Assembly: GCA_964575225.1 (NCBI GenBank)
Contig: CAZNQW010000241.1
Coordinates: 1-5,856, forward strand
Length of the DNA stretch: 5,856 bases
Source: CAZNQW01 sp964575225
GTDB taxonomy: Bacteria; Chloroflexota; Anaerolineae; JAAYZQ01
Reading direction: 5' to 3'
Each line of letters opens with the position of its first letter. Positions within the stretch are counted from its first letter, which is position 1. The notes below the pieces were generated by a model, which had not been told where the DNA came from, searched no databases, and saw only the letters and a list, made by a program, of their open reading frames with translations. This document shows, piece after piece, positions 4,764-5,856 of the stretch. The translations under genes and the position numbers were made by a program.

Positions 4764-5504
4764 TCAAATGGGAAAACGCACCGACATGCGCCGCACATTG
4801 TCGGCAGGCTCGCAGTCGATAACCGACACGACCAACACACTGATATCGTCGTCGGGACGACCCCGGTCCAGCTCCAGGGCCTGAGCCAACAACCCATCGG
4901 CCAGAGAGCGGGCGCACGAGGCTCCGGGGCAGACGTCCGCATGGGCGCGGACAAACTCGGGGGCATCTAACCGCTGCCCGTACCGCTCGCCGGCGTACAG
5001 CACGCCGTCGGTAAAGACGACGACGTGCAAATTGGGCGTGATGGGCAACTCGGTGATGACCGGACGGATCCGGCTGTGGATGCCGATGGCCTCACTGGGC
5101 TCATCCAACAGGGTGAGTTCCTGTGTGTTGCCGTCCAGGATAAGGACCGGGCAGTGGCTGTTGCGCGAAACAACGATGGTTTGGGTGACCAGATCCACCG
5201 AGACGATGTTGAGGGTGGCCGACACCTGACCGGAGCGCATGGTGCGAAGGTAGTCGTGGGCCGCCCGGGCAGCCGCCCCATCGCGCACCCCGTCGGCCAA
5301 AAGCGAGATCGCCTTGCGCGCCACAATGTTGCTGATGGCCTTGGCCGACTTGCCGCTGCGTTGCCCGTCCACCAGGATCAACGACAGGCCCCCATGGGGC
5401 CGCTCGATCTGTTCGAAGGAATCGCCGCTCTCGGCTACGGCGTATTTGCTCACTTTTGCGACGGCCACCTGAAGTTCCAGGCCTCGGGTTACGACCACAG
5501 CCAC
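4764..5504 (-). CDS. SpoIIE-type PP2C serine/threonine phosphatase
   Basis: From the chosen GTG start the product has 246 residues and is a lone PP2C/SpoIIE catalytic domain, soluble, with no sensor or membrane segment. Visible family features are D28 in ESGDSFE, LSLILVDGQRSGKSAKA (D46-G47, replacing the common D-x-x-G-H-G), SATLNIVSVDL (95-105), SEAIGIHS (137-144), VVVFTDGVLYAGERYG (D166-G167), and DDDISVLVV (218-226); the aspartates should bind the two metal ions. Such enzymes typically dephosphorylate anti-sigma antagonist proteins or other phosphoserine targets, but no such partner is in the window. I chose GTG at 5504-5502 because AGGAG (5516-5512) lies 7 bases before it. An ATG at 5537 would add 11 residues but has a ribosome site too close, and an ATG at 5663 would overlap the promoter. 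The P-loop gene follows in the same operon. Confidence 0.85.
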   Translation of the reverse strand: MAVVVTRGLELQVAVAKVSKYAVAESGDSFEQIERPHGGLSLILVDGQRSGKSAKAISNIVARKAISLLADGVRDGAAARAAHDYLRTMRSGQVSATLNIVSVDLVTQTIVVSRNSHCPVLILDGNTQELTLLDEPSEAIGIHSRIRPVITELPITPNLHVVVFTDGVLYAGERYGQRLDAPEFVRAHADVCPGASCARSLADGLLAQALELDRGRPDDDISVLVVSVIDCEPADNVRRMSVRFPI

Positions 5505-5511
5505 GTGCCCA

Positions 5512-5516
5512 CTCCT
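5512..5516 (-). promoter_or_regulatory. Ribosome binding site supporting a GTG start
   Basis: AGGAG on the minus strand lies 7 bases before the GTG at 5504. The upstream ATG at 5537 has only AGGA two bases away, too close for a normal start. The choice remains open to homolog comparison. Confidence 0.6.
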
Positions 5517-5613
5517 GACTATGCCAATGGACGGCATGTTCCTACTCGAACTCGCTGGCAGGGCGCCCGCCGGAGGCGGCGGATGGATCGACAACCGCCC
5601 TGCCCACCCCCGC

Positions 5614-5642
5614 ATTATACTCGAAAACCATCCGGGGACCAA
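5614..5642 (-). promoter_or_regulatory. Promoter of the phosphatase-kinase operon
   Basis: The minus strand carries TTGGTC (5642-5637), a 17-base spacer and a consensus TATAAT (5619-5614). Start near 5607 gives a leader of about 100 bases to the GTG at 5504. The -35 matches only the TTG. This promoter excludes the longest in-frame start at 5663. Confidence 0.55.
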
Positions 5643-5746
5643 AAACCAACCCCAGATGGCCATGCCCCTCCTGGACCCTGCGAGACAATCGGGTGGGCGC
5701 CTCCAAGCCCAAAAACCCTGACACCCTTATTCAGGAAGCGGTGGTT

Positions 5747-5775
5747 TTGCCGGTTTTCCCGGCTTGGTGTATAAT
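5747..5775 (+). promoter_or_regulatory. Sigma-70 promoter of the downstream plus-strand gene
   Basis: TTGCCG (5747-5752), a 17-base spacer and TATAAT (5770-5775) form the strongest promoter in the window. Transcription should begin near 5782, giving a leader of about 55 bases before the ATG at 5837. Confidence 0.7.
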
Positions 5776-5836
5776 CGCCAGTGACCGAACAGAATTGGGC
5801 CCTGGTACTCTGCCAACCCTACGAGGAGTGTTTATT

Positions 5837-5856
5837 ATGGACGTATTGCTGCTAAA
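5837..5856 (+). CDS. 5' end of a gene, possibly ribosomal protein L9
   Basis: The ATG at 5837 is preceded by GAGGAG (5823-5828) 8 bases upstream and by a strong promoter, so the start is well supported. Only MDVLLL plus a partial lysine or asparagine codon is in the window. The opening resembles ribosomal protein L9, which commonly begins M-[KED]-V-[IL]-L-L followed by K or Q and D-V. Six residues cannot prove this, so no gene symbol is given. The gene continues past the window edge. Confidence 0.55.

Larger units (their letters stand above)
5505..5836. other. Divergent intergenic region with two promoters
   Basis: This 332-base stretch has no supportable gene. It contains the minus-strand promoter of the phosphatase operon (5614-5642), the plus-strand promoter (5747-5775) and leader of the next gene, and a small 5-bp GC-rich hairpin (5567-5579) in the phosphatase leader. 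No clear operator is visible. Confidence 0.7.

Noticed and set aside
3760..4917. 385-residue minus-strand frame across the MoxR end, the gap and the kinase-like gene
   Set aside because: It overlaps three better-supported features and runs through the hairpins. Its single CHTCH motif, which resembles a heme site, arises from non-coding repeat DNA.

Overview
The window looks like a chromosomal segment of a GC-rich, uncultured-type bacterium, most likely a member of the Chloroflexota (Anaerolineae-like). This assignment is inference. It rests on the mix of small single-domain genes, an elongation-factor-like barrel protein, a SpoIIE-type phosphatase of a style I associate with that phylum, GGTATACT/TATAAT promoters, and dispersed GC-rich hairpin repeats at gene ends. 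No rRNA, tRNA, CRISPR array, transposase or phage gene is visible.

Layout, left to right. (1) 1-656: a perfect 15-bp hairpin, a small minus-strand gene for a free-standing EF-Tu domain-2-like barrel (97-357) with its own promoter, then non-coding DNA with two more inverted repeats. (2) 657-2862, minus strand: a two-gene operon. The promoter-proximal gene (1564-2862) encodes a membrane-anchored octaheme cytochrome c with the signature motifs of the hydroxylamine oxidoreductase (HAO) family. One base after its stop begins a gene for an 8-TM protein (657-1562) that is an internal duplication of a 4-TM unit, with histidines conserved at equivalent positions of both halves. (3) 2863-3213: divergent regulatory region with a good extended -10 promoter for the cytochrome operon, repeated CCAGAG elements around it, a 12-bp inverted repeat in the leader, and a weaker promoter for the next gene. 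(4) 3214-4152, plus strand: a MoxR-type AAA+ ATPase without its usual DUF58/VWA partners next to it. (5) 4153-4385: a convergent gap packed with three hairpins. (6) 4386-5504, minus strand: a SpoIIE-type PP2C phosphatase followed 30 bases later by a compact P-loop kinase-like protein. (7) 5505-5856: divergent promoters, then the first codons of a plus-strand gene that looks like ribosomal protein L9.

The most interesting unit is the cytochrome operon. HAO-family octaheme proteins interconvert small nitrogen oxides and hydroxylamine/ammonia and need an electron route to or from the membrane. Here the usual small cytochrome or NapC/NrfH-type partner is absent, and the only co-transcribed candidate is a duplicated 4+4 TM protein with four conserved histidines near membrane interfaces. 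I propose, as inference, that the pair forms a membrane-bound module in which the 8-TM protein links the octaheme head to the quinone pool. The phosphatase-kinase pair and the MoxR gene are separate transcription units, and nothing in the sequence links them to the cytochrome pair.
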